Assembly (NCBI RefSeq): GCF_012641515.1
Contig: NZ_JABAHY010000007.1
Span: forward strand, 88,934 to 152,933
DNA from: Nesterenkonia sedimenti
GTDB taxonomy: Bacteria; Actinomycetota; Actinomycetes; Actinomycetales; Micrococcaceae
Direction: 5' to 3'
Length of the DNA stretch: 64,000 nt
Shown here: piece by piece, positions 8,551 through 17,640 of the stretch
How the letters are laid out: each line of letters opens with the position of its first letter
Numbering within the stretch: the stretch's first letter is position 1
The notes under the pieces: generated by a model
The model's database searches: none
Told to the model about the DNA's origin: nothing
The model's input: the letters and a program-made list of their open reading frames with translations, nothing else
Position numbers and translations under genes: made by a program

Positions 8551-9306
8551 GTGCGTGACTGCCAGGAGTTAGTAGCTGAGGCCTCGGCCGCGGATGTCGA
8601 TGGCTGGGGCTTCGGATGGCTGAAGGGGCGTGCCGTTGAGGGACGCCCGCCCTGGGGTTATGCCCGGTTGCTAGGCGATCGGCTGGCCCAGGTGTCGTCT
8701 GCGCTCGATCTGGACACCGGTGGGGGAGAAGTGCTCAACGAAGCCCCGGTGTTTCCGGGGCGGATGGTCGCCACAGAAGGCTGGGAGCCTAATCTCCGAC
8801 TGGCGCGCGAGCGGCTCGGCCCGCGCGGGGTTGAGGTGCTGGAGGCGGTGCCAGGGGAGCCTTTGCCATTATCGGATGCCAGCTTCGATCTGGTGACCAG
8901 CCGGCATCCAGTGACTCCCGTATGGTCGGAGATTGCACGCGTGCTCAAACCAGGCGGGTGCTACTTCGCCCAGCATGTTGGGCCGGCGTCGGCATTTGAA
9001 CTGACAGAGTTCTTCTTGGGGCCACAGTCAGAGGACACACGACGACGCCGACATCCCGAAGTGGAAAGAGCTGAGGCCGAGATTGCTGGGCTCAGGGTGA
9101 TTGGCCTGCACACCGCCCGCTGCCGCATGGAATTCTTCGATGTTGGGGCGGTGGTCTGGATTCTGCGGAAATGCCCCTGGTGGGTTCCGGAATTCACCGC
9201 TGAGCGTTACCGCCAGAGACTCAGAGACATGGACGCCCACATTCGGGAACACGGTGCATTCATCGCTCACTCCACGCGGCACCTGGTAGAGGCTGAACGT
9301 AGTTGA
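8551..9306 (+). CDS. Class I SAM-dependent methyltransferase
   Basis: A protein of 251 residues with the methyltransferase Rossmann core: LDLDTGGGEVLNEA (motif I, SAM binding), MVATEGWEPNLRLARERLG (motif II acidic region), FDLVTSRHPVTP (motif IV) and IARVLKPGGCYFAQHVG (the LKPGG turn). The closest description is the family of small actinobacterial methyltransferases acting on unspecified small molecules. The GTG at 8551 is preferred over the 8503 ATG because the usual VRDCQELVAEAS beginning starts there. Downstream, the convergent YafY-like regulator ends 25 bases away. The substrate is unknown. Confidence 0.8.
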   Translation: MRDCQELVAEASAADVDGWGFGWLKGRAVEGRPPWGYARLLGDRLAQVSSALDLDTGGGEVLNEAPVFPGRMVATEGWEPNLRLARERLGPRGVEVLEAVPGEPLPLSDASFDLVTSRHPVTPVWSEIARVLKPGGCYFAQHVGPASAFELTEFFLGPQSEDTRRRRHPEVERAEAEIAGLRVIGLHTARCRMEFFDVGAVVWILRKCPWWVPEFTAERYRQRLRDMDAHIREHGAFIAHSTRHLVEAERS

Positions 9307-9331
9307 GGCCTCTCGGAATGAGGTGCAGAGT

Positions 9332-9859
9332 TCAGTCGCGGTACAGGGCCACTGTCTGTTCTGCCAGTTCGCGCAGTCGCTGCTTAGCCTCGGGTGGTGA
9401 GATGATCAGCAGGTCTGGGCCGAAGGGCAACAGGCCACGGATGTCTTCAAGGTCCCGATAGCGATAGTCCAATCTCACCCACTCTGATGCGCCGTCGCCG
9501 ATAGGCTGCTCAGAAACATCTGACGGCGGTACCAGTCGCGACCCGAGCAGCCGATGGGCGCGTTCCACTTGGGATGGTGCCAGGCGAAGCTGCACTCTTA
9601 GGTCCCCGTGCTGTTCCCACTCGCGGACTAGCTCCTGAGGGCTGAGCCTGCTGAGATCATAGAAACTGCCCGGCACCCAGGTCACCCCGCCATATTTACC
9701 GGGTCTGGTGAGCACGGGGAAGCCAGCCTCACTCAACCACTGCAGATCACGGCGGAGAGTGCGTACCGAGACGCCTAATTGGGAGGCCAGGGTACTCGCC
9801 GTCGTCGTGGGGCTCTGTTCCAGCAGCCGCAGCAGCAGAAAGAGCCGGTCCGGAGTCAC
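9332..9859 (-). CDS. YafY-like regulator lacking the WYL domain
   Basis: A 175-residue protein with an N-terminal HTH_11 winged helix (RLFLLLRLLEQSPTTTASTL, then GVSVRTLRRDLQWLSEAGFP) and a C-terminal WCX-type region (VQLRLAPSQVERAHRLLG; WVRLDYRYRDLEDIRGLLPF; GPDLLIISPPEAKQRL). Family members usually have about 310-330 residues with a WYL domain between these parts; here PGSFYDLSRLSPQELVREW bridges them. It is either a natural short regulator or an in-frame internal deletion. It stands divergent to a VOC-family relic, a common pairing for this regulator class. The ATG at 9859 begins a normal MTPDRLFLLL start. Confidence 0.65.
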   Translation of the reverse strand: MTPDRLFLLLRLLEQSPTTTASTLASQLGVSVRTLRRDLQWLSEAGFPVLTRPGKYGGVTWVPGSFYDLSRLSPQELVREWEQHGDLRVQLRLAPSQVERAHRLLGSRLVPPSDVSEQPIGDGASEWVRLDYRYRDLEDIRGLLPFGPDLLIISPPEAKQRLRELAEQTVALYRD

Positions 9860-9928
9860 GTCAACCTCATCGCTCGAAACTGGTCAATTTCTGTCACCTT
9901 ATCTGCTTAGCGTTGCTCATGTCCCTGA

Positions 9929-10117
9929 GAGACAACGGAAAGGTTGCAGTTGTGTATCACCCTGGACGAGGGGCCGGAGGCTATCGATGCTGCGTACCGC
10001 GAGTTTCTCGATAGCGGCGTCGAGATCCTCGAGCCACCCCATGATGCGGTATTTGGTCGGACTTTTGTGGCAGCTGATCCGGACGGAATCCGGCTGCGTG
10101 TAGCTCCAAGAGACTGA
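9929..10117 (+). pseudogene. VOC (glyoxalase/bleomycin resistance) family protein, 3' fragment
   Basis: The plus frame, open after a TGA at 9926, reads LDEGPEAIDAAYREFLDSG, VEILEPPHDAVFGRTF and VAADPDGIRLRVAPRD, then stops at 10117. This is the last half-module of a VOC protein, which normally has about 120-130 residues. The beginning is gone, the first codons do not look like the family, and no start codon with a ribosome-binding site is present. It is probably the former target gene of the divergent YafY-like regulator. Confidence 0.7.
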
Positions 10118-10274
10118 AGTTTATGACCCCTCGAATAGCGGGAATCAGAGGTTCTGGTCGACTCTTGGCTAGCTCCTTTTACGGCTACCGGCGGCGGTGA
10201 GGAGCAAGAGATTGATGTGATGATCGTGAGTTCACGCTAATCGAGGTCTTTGAGACACTGATGTCGCCAAGAAA

Positions 10275-10313
10275 AAGCGGTCCCCGGAGGCCGGTGACCT
10301 CCGGGGACCGCTT
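10275..10313 (-). terminator. Strong intrinsic terminator after aspS
   Basis: A perfect 16-bp stem (AAGCGGTCCCCGGAGG at 10275-10290 pairing with 10298-10313) closes a 7-nt loop. Read on the minus strand, the hairpin is followed by a run of T residues (CTTTTTCTTGG). It lies 19 bases downstream of the aspS stop, so it ends the hisS-aspS transcript. The roughly 155 bases between it and the VOC fragment hold nothing I recognise. Confidence 0.9.
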
Positions 10314-10331
10314 CATGAGTCTACGTGCGGC

Positions 10332-12116
10332 TTAGCTGTCGGCGGATTTCTTTTCCTTCGGCTCCGGCTTGGCATCCACGCCGGCTTCCTTACGCTGCTG
10401 GGCAGTGATCTCTGCCGGAGCTGCGGTGAGCGGATCGTAGCCGCCGCCGGTCTTCGGGAAGGCAATGACCTCGCGGATAGACTCCTCGCCAGCCAGGAAC
10501 GCGACTGTGCGGTCCCAACCGAAGGCGAAACCACCATGCGGGGGAGCGCCGTACTTCATCGCATCGAGCAGGAAGCCGAACTTCTCCTGGGCCTCCTCCT
10601 CAGAGATGCCCATGACCTTGAAGACCCGCTCCTGCATATCCTGGCGATGAATACGGATGGACCCGCCACCGATCTCATTGCCATTGCAGACCAGATCGTA
10701 GGCATAGGCCAGAGCCTCACCGGGGTCGGTGTCGAAGGAATCGGCAAACTCCGGCTTCGGTGCGGTGAATGCGTGGTGCACTGCAGTCCAGGAACCGGAG
10801 CCGACGGCGACGTCGCCAGCGGCAGTGGCCTCGGCAGCGGATTCGAACATTGGAGCGTCGACAACCCATACGAAGGACCAGCTGCCCTCCTCGATGAGCC
10901 CGAGCCGCTGAGCGATCTCGTTGCGGGCCGCACCCAGCAGTCCCCGGGAGGGGGAGACCTCACCGGCGGCGAAGAAGATGCAGTCACCGGGGTTAGCGCC
11001 AACAGCCTCAGCCAGGCCAGCCTTCTCCGCATCGGAGAGGTTCTTGGCCACCGGGCCGCCGAGTTCGCCATCCTCCTGAACCAGCACATAGGCCAGACCC
11101 TTGGCGCCGCGCTGCTTAGCCCATTCCTGCCAGGCATCCAGGGTGCGTCGCGGCTGGTCAGCGCCACCGGGCATCACCACAGCGCCCACATAGGGTGCCT
11201 GGAATACACGGAAGGGGGTGTCCTTGAAGAACTCGGTGAGCTCAGTAAGCTCCAGGTCGAAGCGCAGATCCGGCTTATCGGTGCCGTAGCGCCGCATGGC
11301 CTCCCGGTAGGTGATATGCGGAATCGGAGTCTCGATATCGACGTCGACCAGCTTCCAGAGACGGCGAACCAACTCCTCCACCAGGGAGATGATGTCCTCC
11401 TGCTCCACGAAGGAGGCCTCGATGTCCAGCTGGGTGAACTCCGGCTGACGGTCAGCACGGAAATCCTCATCGCGGTAGCAGCGGGCAATCTGGTAGTACT
11501 TCTCGAGCCCGCCGACCTGCAGCAGCTGCTTGAACAGCTGCGGGGACTGCGGCAGTGCATACCAGGAGCCGGGCGCCAGACGTGCCGGCACCAGGAAGTC
11601 GCGGGCGCCCTCCGGGGTAGACCGGGTCAGGGTCGGAGTCTCAACCTCGGTGTAGTCCTGCTCGTGCAGGTACTCACGGGCCACACGGTTGGCCTCAGAG
11701 CGCAGCTTCATCGCCTTGGCCGGGGCGGGCCGGCGCAGGTCCAGGTAACGATGCTTCAGGCGAGCCTCTTCACCGACCTCCACATGCTCATCAATCTGGA
11801 AGGGCAGCGCGGCAGCCTTATTGAGCACCTCGAGCTCTTCGACAATGATCTCCACCTCACCAGAAGGCAGGTTGGGGTTCTCATTGCCCTCGGGGCGGCG
11901 CTCCACAGTGCCGGTGACCTTCAGCACCCACTCATTGCGCAGCGGGTCGAAATCAGCCTCATCGCGGACAACCACCTGAGCGATGCCGGCGGCATCCCGC
12001 AGATCCAAGAAGGCGACGCCGCCGTGATCGCGGCGTCGGGCAACCCATCCGGTCAGGGTGACGGTCTGGCCAATCAATCCGGCGTTGATCTCGCCGGTGG
12101 TGTGGGTGCGGAGCAC
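10332..12116 (-). CDS. aspS: Aspartyl-tRNA synthetase (probably non-discriminating)
   Basis: A class II synthetase charging tRNA(Asp), about 594 residues, the usual bacterial size. It has an N-terminal OB-fold anticodon-binding domain ([20 protein letters not shown], then VAFLDLRD), the class II core ([40 protein letters not shown]) with the GAD insert, and motif 3 near [10 protein letters not shown]. The GTG start at 12116 (VLRTHTTGE) is chosen because AGGAAGGA precedes it; the frame stays open upstream to 12269 inside hisS without conserved sequence. The C-terminus ends in a Lys/Glu-rich tail. Many actinobacteria lack AsnRS and use this enzyme with GatCAB, but whether this one is non-discriminating cannot be read here. 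It follows hisS by 10 bases and is terminated at 10275-10313. Confidence 0.95.
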   Translation of the reverse strand: MLRTHTTGEINAGLIGQTVTLTGWVARRRDHGGVAFLDLRDAAGIAQVVVRDEADFDPLRNEWVLKVTGTVERRPEGNENPNLPSGEVEIIVEELEVLNKAAALPFQIDEHVEVGEEARLKHRYLDLRRPAPAKAMKLRSEANRVAREYLHEQDYTEVETPTLTRSTPEGARDFLVPARLAPGSWYALPQSPQLFKQLLQVGGLEKYYQIARCYRDEDFRADRQPEFTQLDIEASFVEQEDIISLVEELVRRLWKLVDVDIETPIPHITYREAMRRYGTDKPDLRFDLELTELTEFFKDTPFRVFQAPYVGAVVMPGGADQPRRTLDAWQEWAKQRGAKGLAYVLVQEDGELGGPVAKNLSDAEKAGLAEAVGANPGDCIFFAAGEVSPSRGLLGAARNEIAQRLGLIEEGSWSFVWVVDAPMFESAAEATAAGDVAVGSGSWTAVHHAFTAPKPEFADSFDTDPGEALAYAYDLVCNGNEIGGGSIRIHRQDMQERVFKVMGISEEEAQEKFGFLLDAMKYGAPPHGGFAFGWDRTVAFLAGEESIREVIAFPKTGGGYDPLTAAPAEITAQQRKEAGVDAKPEPKEKKSADS

Positions 12117-12126
12117 GGTGTCCTTC

Positions 12127-13470
12127 CTAAAGGTCTGCTGTCTTGCGAATGATCTGGGGGGAGAGGTCCTCATCAGCCGGAGTCCAGCTGGCCGGATCCG
12201 CCTGAACCTGGTCACCACTGCGGATGTCCTTGACCTCGTGGCGGCCGTCGTCGTCAGTGAACCACACAAACGGGATGCCGCGCTTATCGGCGTATTTGAT
12301 CTGCTTGCCGAACTTCTCCGCGCTCAGAGCGACCTCGGCGTTGATCCCGCGGGAACGCAGCGTATCGGCAACATTCTGGGCAGCACCCCAGTCGTCATCC
12401 GAACGCAGGGTCACATACACCGCGGTGGGCACACTGCGGGATGCCACCAGCTCACCGGAGTCGAAGAGTGCTGAGAGCAGCCGGGTTACGCCAATGGAAA
12501 GCCCGACGCCGGGGAACGTCCGCTTGCCTTTAGTGGCCAGGGATTCATAGCGGCCGCCGGAACAGATCGAACCCAGCTGCGGGTGATCATGCAGCACCGT
12601 CTCAAATACGGTGCCGGTGTAGTAGTCCAGACCCCGGGCGATCGAGAGATCCGCCACGGCTCGGCCGGGAACCCGGATGCTCATCTCGTGGATGACCTCG
12701 GTGACCTCGGCCAGGCCCTCTTCCAGCAGCTCGTGGCCGGTCTGATCCGGCAGCAGTGCACGGACCTGCTCGACAAAGGAGACATCCGGGGTGCGGATCT
12801 GCGCCAGGGCCAGGGCCTGCTGAGCCTGCTCACTGGTGGCTCCGGCGGTCTCCATGATCTCCTGCTCCACTCGGGCAGGGCCGATCTTCTCCAGTTTGTC
12901 CACCGCGCGCAGCACCTCAGCAGTCTGTTCGATGCCGATGGCGCGGTAGAAGCCCTCCGAGAGCTTCCGGGAATTGATCCGCATGGTGAAGTCACCGATC
13001 TGCAGAGCCTCCAAAGCGCTGGCCATCACCACCGCAATCTCCACATCAGCCCGCGGCGGCAGGGCACCATCGCCCACGATGTCAATATCGGCCTGGGTGA
13101 ACTCCCGGAACCGGCCGGCCTGGGGGCGCTCACCGCGCCATACCTTCTGAATCTGATAGCGCCGGTAGGGAAATGCGAGGTGACCGGCATTCTCTGTCAC
13201 ATACCGGGCGAAGGGGACAGTGTTATCGAAACGCAGGGCCAGCCGGGCGTCTTTCGCGCCGTCGTCGTGGATCCGGGAGACCGTATAGATCTCTTTGTCG
13301 ATCTCGCCTTTCTGCAGCAGAGTCTCGACAGTCTCCACCGCCCGTGTCTCCAAAGATCCGTAACCGTGAGACTCAAAGATTCCACGCAGAGTGTCCAGCA
13401 GATGCAGCTCGGCCAGGCGCTCCTGAGGCAGTAGCTCGAGGTAACCGGAAAGCGAGGCCTGACGTGCCAT
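12127..13470 (-). CDS. hisS: Histidyl-tRNA synthetase
   Basis: A class II synthetase charging tRNA(His), 447 residues. Visible motifs are [20 protein letters not shown] at the N-terminus, motif 2 with [20 protein letters not shown] and [12 protein letters not shown], the HisA-type [13 protein letters not shown], and motif 3 GGRYESL followed later by [11 protein letters not shown]. The C-terminal anticodon-binding domain includes [20 protein letters not shown]. The ATG at 13470 ([10 protein letters not shown]) is preferred; an in-frame TTG at 13491 overlaps the likely AAGGAG ribosome-binding site. It is the first gene of a hisS-aspS operon and divergent from the DUF349 gene, with a shared promoter region of about 70 bases. 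Confidence 0.95.
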   Translation of the reverse strand: MARQASLSGYLELLPQERLAELHLLDTLRGIFESHGYGSLETRAVETVETLLQKGEIDKEIYTVSRIHDDGAKDARLALRFDNTVPFARYVTENAGHLAFPYRRYQIQKVWRGERPQAGRFREFTQADIDIVGDGALPPRADVEIAVVMASALEALQIGDFTMRINSRKLSEGFYRAIGIEQTAEVLRAVDKLEKIGPARVEQEIMETAGATSEQAQQALALAQIRTPDVSFVEQVRALLPDQTGHELLEEGLAEVTEVIHEMSIRVPGRAVADLSIARGLDYYTGTVFETVLHDHPQLGSICSGGRYESLATKGKRTFPGVGLSIGVTRLLSALFDSGELVASRSVPTAVYVTLRSDDDWGAAQNVADTLRSRGINAEVALSAEKFGKQIKYADKRGIPFVWFTDDDGRHEVKDIRSGDQVQADPASWTPADEDLSPQIIRKTADL

Positions 13471-13542
13471 TTGCGGGTTCTGCTCCTTCAACTGATGGTG
13501 TCAAACCTGACCATCATACCGCCAGGCGGTACTCTTGAAGAC

Positions 13543-14826
13543 ATGAGTCCTGCGATCAAGCCGAAGTATCACCAGACCTCCGTTGAGGAGGTCTCCGACC
13601 GCACCCGTGTGGATGGGGAGGGGCACGTCTATGTAGCCCCGACCCCGGGAGCCGAGGAAGCATACGTCGGCCAGTTCTCCGCCGGCGATGCCGAGGCAGC
13701 CCTGCAGTATTTCATCCGCAAGTTTGACGACCTCTATAACCGGTCACTGCTGCTGCGGGCGCGGGTGGCCACCCAGGCCGACTCTTCGGGGTCGCTGCGT
13801 ACTGCTCTGGATTCACTACGCAAAGAGCTCGAGGCCGGAGTGTGGGTGGGTGACGTGGAATCCCTGCGCGGGATCCTGCAGGAGATCGAATCCGGTATCG
13901 AGGGCATCTCCGAGGAGGAGAAGAAACAGAACGAAGAAGCTGTGGCAGCCAAGATCGCCCAGCGTGAGGAGATTGTGGCCGAAGCCGAGCAGCTGGCCGC
14001 CTCCGATCCCGACAACACCCACTGGAAGACTGCACAGGCGAAGATGGCTGAGCTCTTCGAGCAGTGGAAGACCGAGCAGCGGACCCCGCCCCGGCTGAGC
14101 AAATCCCAGGAGGATCCCCTCTGGAAGCGATTCCGGGAGGCTCGCAGTAACTTTGAGCGCAGCCGGAAGGCTTTCTTCGTCAAACGCGATAAGGAAGCCG
14201 CTGAGATCAAGCGCGCCAAGGCAGAGCTGATCGCTGAGGCTGAGAAGCTCAGCAGCTCCACTGAATGGGGGCCGACCACCAAGGCCTACCACCGCCTGAT
14301 GGACCAGTGGAAGTCCCTGGGCCGCGGACCCCGTAAGACTGAGGACGCCCAGTGGACCCGATTCCGTGCGGCTCAGGACACGTTCTTCTCAGCACGTGAT
14401 GAAGCTAACGCCAAGATCGATGCTGAGTACGCCGAGAACCTTAAGAAGAAGGAAGAGATCCTCGGCAAACTGCGGGAACTGATGCCTTTCACCAAGCCCG
14501 ACGCCGTCCGGGACCGGTACTTCAAGCTGCTGGACGAATTCGAGGCAGCAGGCAAGGTTCCGCGTGGGGACGTCAAGCGTATGGAACGCGCCATCGGGGA
14601 GGTCCAGGGCGCCTTCCGTGACGCCCAGGGTGCAGGTACCGATACCCGCGCTTCGGCCCGCAATGACCGCCAGAACGACATGGTCATCCAATTGGAGGAG
14701 ACCATCGCTCAACTGGAGGATGAACTGGCCGCAGCCGAGAAGGCCGGGGATGACAAGGCCAAACGCGAAGCTGAGGACGCTCTGGCGGCACGCCGGAGTT
14801 GGTTGCAGATGCTCACTTCGAGCTAA
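13543..14826 (+). CDS. DUF349 repeat protein
   Basis: A 427-residue cytoplasmic protein rich in Glu, Lys and Ala, with DUF349 repeats. Each repeat carries a W-K-x(n)-LW-x-x-F/R-x-A signature, seen as KTEQRTPPRLSKSQEDPLWK, RFREARSNFERSRKAFF, WKSLGRGPRKTEDAQWTRF and RAAQDTFFSARDEANAKID. It is largely helical, with a final coiled coil (VIQLEETIAQLEDELAAAEK). The ATG at 13543 starts the usual MSPAIKPKYHQTS sequence. The family is common beside hisS in Micrococcales; its function is unknown. Proteobacterial relatives have been linked to stress and cell-wall phenotypes, but nothing here tests that. Confidence 0.85.
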   Translation: MSPAIKPKYHQTSVEEVSDRTRVDGEGHVYVAPTPGAEEAYVGQFSAGDAEAALQYFIRKFDDLYNRSLLLRARVATQADSSGSLRTALDSLRKELEAGVWVGDVESLRGILQEIESGIEGISEEEKKQNEEAVAAKIAQREEIVAEAEQLAASDPDNTHWKTAQAKMAELFEQWKTEQRTPPRLSKSQEDPLWKRFREARSNFERSRKAFFVKRDKEAAEIKRAKAELIAEAEKLSSSTEWGPTTKAYHRLMDQWKSLGRGPRKTEDAQWTRFRAAQDTFFSARDEANAKIDAEYAENLKKKEEILGKLRELMPFTKPDAVRDRYFKLLDEFEAAGKVPRGDVKRMERAIGEVQGAFRDAQGAGTDTRASARNDRQNDMVIQLEETIAQLEDELAAAEKAGDDKAKREAEDALAARRSWLQMLTSS

Positions 14827-14922
14827 GGTCACAGGTAGATTACAATCGTTTGGGTCCGGAATTAGGCGCTGCTCTAGTTCTGCCCACAGACCGAGCCGTC
14901 GACATGTCCAGCGAGGAACCGC

Positions 14923-16704
14923 GTGAGCGATGAACAGCCCATCCATGAGGTGGGGGCCCGGCGTCGGCGCCGGGAGATTCGCGAGGCGCGCGAGCGAGAG
15001 CGAGCAGCCCAGCGCGAACGCGAATCCGCGGTGCGGCGGCTGAGCAACTCATCCACTGCAGATGAGCCCACTCCTGCGCTCTTTGACCAGGAGACCACCA
15101 CACCCAAGGACAAGCGCAAGGAACGTTCGGCCTCTGGCCAGCGTGACTTCGTCTCCCGCAAAGAACGCCGCAGGCTCCAGACTCAGGACAATCAGGCGGT
15201 TCCGCCGGCAACTCCGACACCGGCGCCTCAGCAGCCCGAACCCCAGACGGGACAGCCTGCACCTCAGCCTTCGATCTCCCCGGCACCGGCGACTCCCTTC
15301 GAAGAGGTCGTTGCTCCCTCGCGTTCCGCAGTCTCACCGGAGGCGGAACACTATGAGGAGCTCGAGGACCACAGCTACGATGAGGGATATCCCTGGGAAT
15401 ACGACGAGTTCGGCGAGTGGGATCCCGAGTACCACGACGAACATATCGACCATGACGAAGACGGCGCCCCGGTGCTGGTTGGCGCTTCCGGTTATGGACG
15501 CGGCTATCAGACCGTCGCCCCGATGGAGGGACGTATGAGCCGCAACCTGCTGAGGCAGCGTCGGGCCAAACGCCGCCGGCGCAATATCACGCTGCTCATC
15601 ACAGTTGTGGGCTTCATCGCTGTGATGGGCTTTTTGGTGTGGTTCATCAGGGATATGTTCACCGATGACACTGTCTATGACTACGACACCGTCGCCGGCG
15701 ACACCGTTGAATTCGAGATCGTGCAGAACGACGGCCTGGACTCCATCACCACACGGCTGGTCCAGGAGGAGATCGTCGCCTCATCGGACGCCTTCCGCGA
15801 TGCCATCGGAGAACTGGACAGTGAGCCAGTACCCCAGCCCGGCACAGTCGAACTGCGTGAGCAGATGCCCGCTGAGGACGCTGTGACCGAACTCTTCGGC
15901 GCAGACGCCGGCGGAGACTACATCGACATCGCCACCGGCTGGACAATTGACGAGGCTCTGCAGCAGGTTGCCACCCGCACTGGCATCTCCATGGCCGAGC
16001 TGCAGGAATATAACGAGAACCCCCAACACTTCGGTCTCCCTGAGGAAGCCGAAAACCTGGAAGGGTTCATCGCCCCAGGTGAGTACGAGGACATCCCCTT
16101 GGATGCCGAAGCCGAGGAAGTCCTACAGATGCTGGTCCAGCCGACCTTCGATCGTCTTGAGGAGGCCGGCATCACCGACCCCGATGAGCAGTGGGAGACG
16201 GTTATCGTCGCCTCGCTGATCACTGCTGAGGCCAATAACTCCATCACTGAGGAACGGACCCGCGAAGAGCGGCTGGAGGATTACCGGATTATGGCCGGAG
16301 CCATCCATAACCGCATTGATAACCCCGATCACGAGGGTATTGAAGGTCTTCTGCAGATTGACGCGGCGGTCAACTACGGCCTGGGGTTGACTGGGGACTT
16401 GCACTTCCCGGAGGAAGAACGACTCAACGAGTCCAATGAGTACAACACCTATGTGCATCCCGGTCTGCCCCCAGGCCCGATTGCAGCACCCATCGGTGAC
16501 ACCATCACCGCGGCTGCCGATCCCGCAGATACCAACGCCTACTTCTGGGTGACGGTTAACCCGGTCACCGGTGAGACCCGGTTCAACGAGACCTACGCTG
16601 AACACGAGGATGACGTGGATGAATTCCTCGAATTCTGCAGTGACAACCCTGGCGCTTGTGGGCCGGCAGATGTGGAAGCCGCTGAGGACGAACTGGACGG
16701 ATGA
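14923..16704 (+). CDS. mltG: Endolytic murein transglycosylase MltG
   Basis: MltG cleaves nascent glycan strands in the membrane-proximal cell wall and sets strand length. The protein has 593 residues. Residues 1-90 are highly charged, 91-125 are Pro/Gln-rich, 130-185 are very acidic with Tyr and His, and a transmembrane segment at 222-242 follows the basic RRAKRRRR. The YceG domain fills the rest; the likely catalytic Glu is E436 in ASLITAEANNSITEER. A LysM-like stretch lies around 338-384. The cytoplasmic N-terminus of about 220 residues is much longer than in E. coli MltG, as often in actinobacteria. The GTG start has GAGGAA upstream. The stop overlaps aroE by 4 bases. In relatives ruvX usually precedes mltG; here it is the DUF349 gene. 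Confidence 0.93.
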   Translation: MSDEQPIHEVGARRRRREIREARERERAAQRERESAVRRLSNSSTADEPTPALFDQETTTPKDKRKERSASGQRDFVSRKERRRLQTQDNQAVPPATPTPAPQQPEPQTGQPAPQPSISPAPATPFEEVVAPSRSAVSPEAEHYEELEDHSYDEGYPWEYDEFGEWDPEYHDEHIDHDEDGAPVLVGASGYGRGYQTVAPMEGRMSRNLLRQRRAKRRRRNITLLITVVGFIAVMGFLVWFIRDMFTDDTVYDYDTVAGDTVEFEIVQNDGLDSITTRLVQEEIVASSDAFRDAIGELDSEPVPQPGTVELREQMPAEDAVTELFGADAGGDYIDIATGWTIDEALQQVATRTGISMAELQEYNENPQHFGLPEEAENLEGFIAPGEYEDIPLDAEAEEVLQMLVQPTFDRLEEAGITDPDEQWETVIVASLITAEANNSITEERTREERLEDYRIMAGAIHNRIDNPDHEGIEGLLQIDAAVNYGLGLTGDLHFPEEERLNESNEYNTYVHPGLPPGPIAAPIGDTITAAADPADTNAYFWVTVNPVTGETRFNETYAEHEDDVDEFLEFCSDNPGACGPADVEAAEDELDG

Positions 16705-17603
16705 GCCAGCCCGCCTCAGATCAGAGAGCTGCAGTACTCGGCTCTCCGATCAGCCACTCAAAATCACCGCAGCTCCACGGTGCCGCCTACCAGTACCTCG
16801 GGCTGGAGATCGACTACACCCGCATCGAGGTGGAGGAACCCCATATTTCAGAGTTCCTCACCGGTGACGGCGCCCAGCAGGGGTGGCTTGGCTGGTCAGT
16901 GACCATGCCGCTGAAGGCCGCCATGGTGGAGCAGATGACCACCGTCTCAGAGCGCGTCTCCGCCCTGGGCGTGCTCAACACGGTCGTTATTGGTGAGGAT
17001 GGCCACGGGGGCCGAACCCTGCACGGAGAGAACACCGATGTCGATGGCATCGTCAACGCACTTCGCGAACAGGGCGTAGCCCGGGATGAGCAGGCTGCTG
17101 GAAGCTTCGCCGTACTGGGCGCAGGGGGAACAGCGGCAGCCGCCTTGGCAGCCGCCGCTGAACTGAACTTCGCCGAAGCCCGCGTCTACGCCCGCAGCCC
17201 CGAACGAGCCGCCTCGGCCGCGCCCCTGGCCGAACAGCTCGGTCTACCCCTGGTCATTCGCAGGCTGGACCAGCTGGGCGAGGACCTGAAAGACAATCTC
17301 GTCGACGTCGTCGTCTCGACTCTGCCTCCGCGGGCAGCAGACTCCCTGGTCAGTCAGCTTCCACCAGCAGGTCCTCCCTATCCGATCCTGCTCGATGTCG
17401 CCTATGACCCCTGGCCCTCAGTGCTGGCCCAGGCCTGGACTGAGCGCGAATGGACAGTGATCAGCGGGCTAGACATGCTGCTGCACCAAGCCGTCAAACA
17501 GGTTGAGCTGTTCACTGCCAGCACCACCAACCCCGCCGGGGAGCTGGCTGAGCAACAGCACTTGATCATGGTCGAGCGGATGCGTTCGGCCGTCGGCCTC
17601 TGA
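16701..17603 (+). CDS. aroE: Shikimate dehydrogenase
   Basis: Reduces 3-dehydroshikimate to shikimate with NADPH, the fourth shikimate-pathway step. At 300 residues it is slightly longer than the usual 270-290. The substrate-binding motif is [17 protein letters not shown] near residue 14. The catalytic Lys is in VTMPLKAAM, the conserved NTD is in GENTDVDGI, and the NADP Rossmann loop is [15 protein letters not shown]. It starts with ATG overlapping the mltG stop (ATGA), showing translational coupling. The aroC gene follows after 37 bases, so aroE belongs to the mltG-aroE-aroC-aroK-aroB transcription unit. Confidence 0.95.
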   Translation: MSQPASDQRAAVLGSPISHSKSPQLHGAAYQYLGLEIDYTRIEVEEPHISEFLTGDGAQQGWLGWSVTMPLKAAMVEQMTTVSERVSALGVLNTVVIGEDGHGGRTLHGENTDVDGIVNALREQGVARDEQAAGSFAVLGAGGTAAAALAAAAELNFAEARVYARSPERAASAAPLAEQLGLPLVIRRLDQLGEDLKDNLVDVVVSTLPPRAADSLVSQLPPAGPPYPILLDVAYDPWPSVLAQAWTEREWTVISGLDMLLHQAVKQVELFTASTTNPAGELAEQQHLIMVERMRSAVGL

Positions 17604-17640
17604 GGCTGCCTCGGCTGACCACAACGATAGGATGAACCCC

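Noticed and set aside
10536-12152. A 538-codon plus-strand frame opposite aspS
   Set aside because: The same kind of antisense shadow; the aspS reading has all class II motifs.
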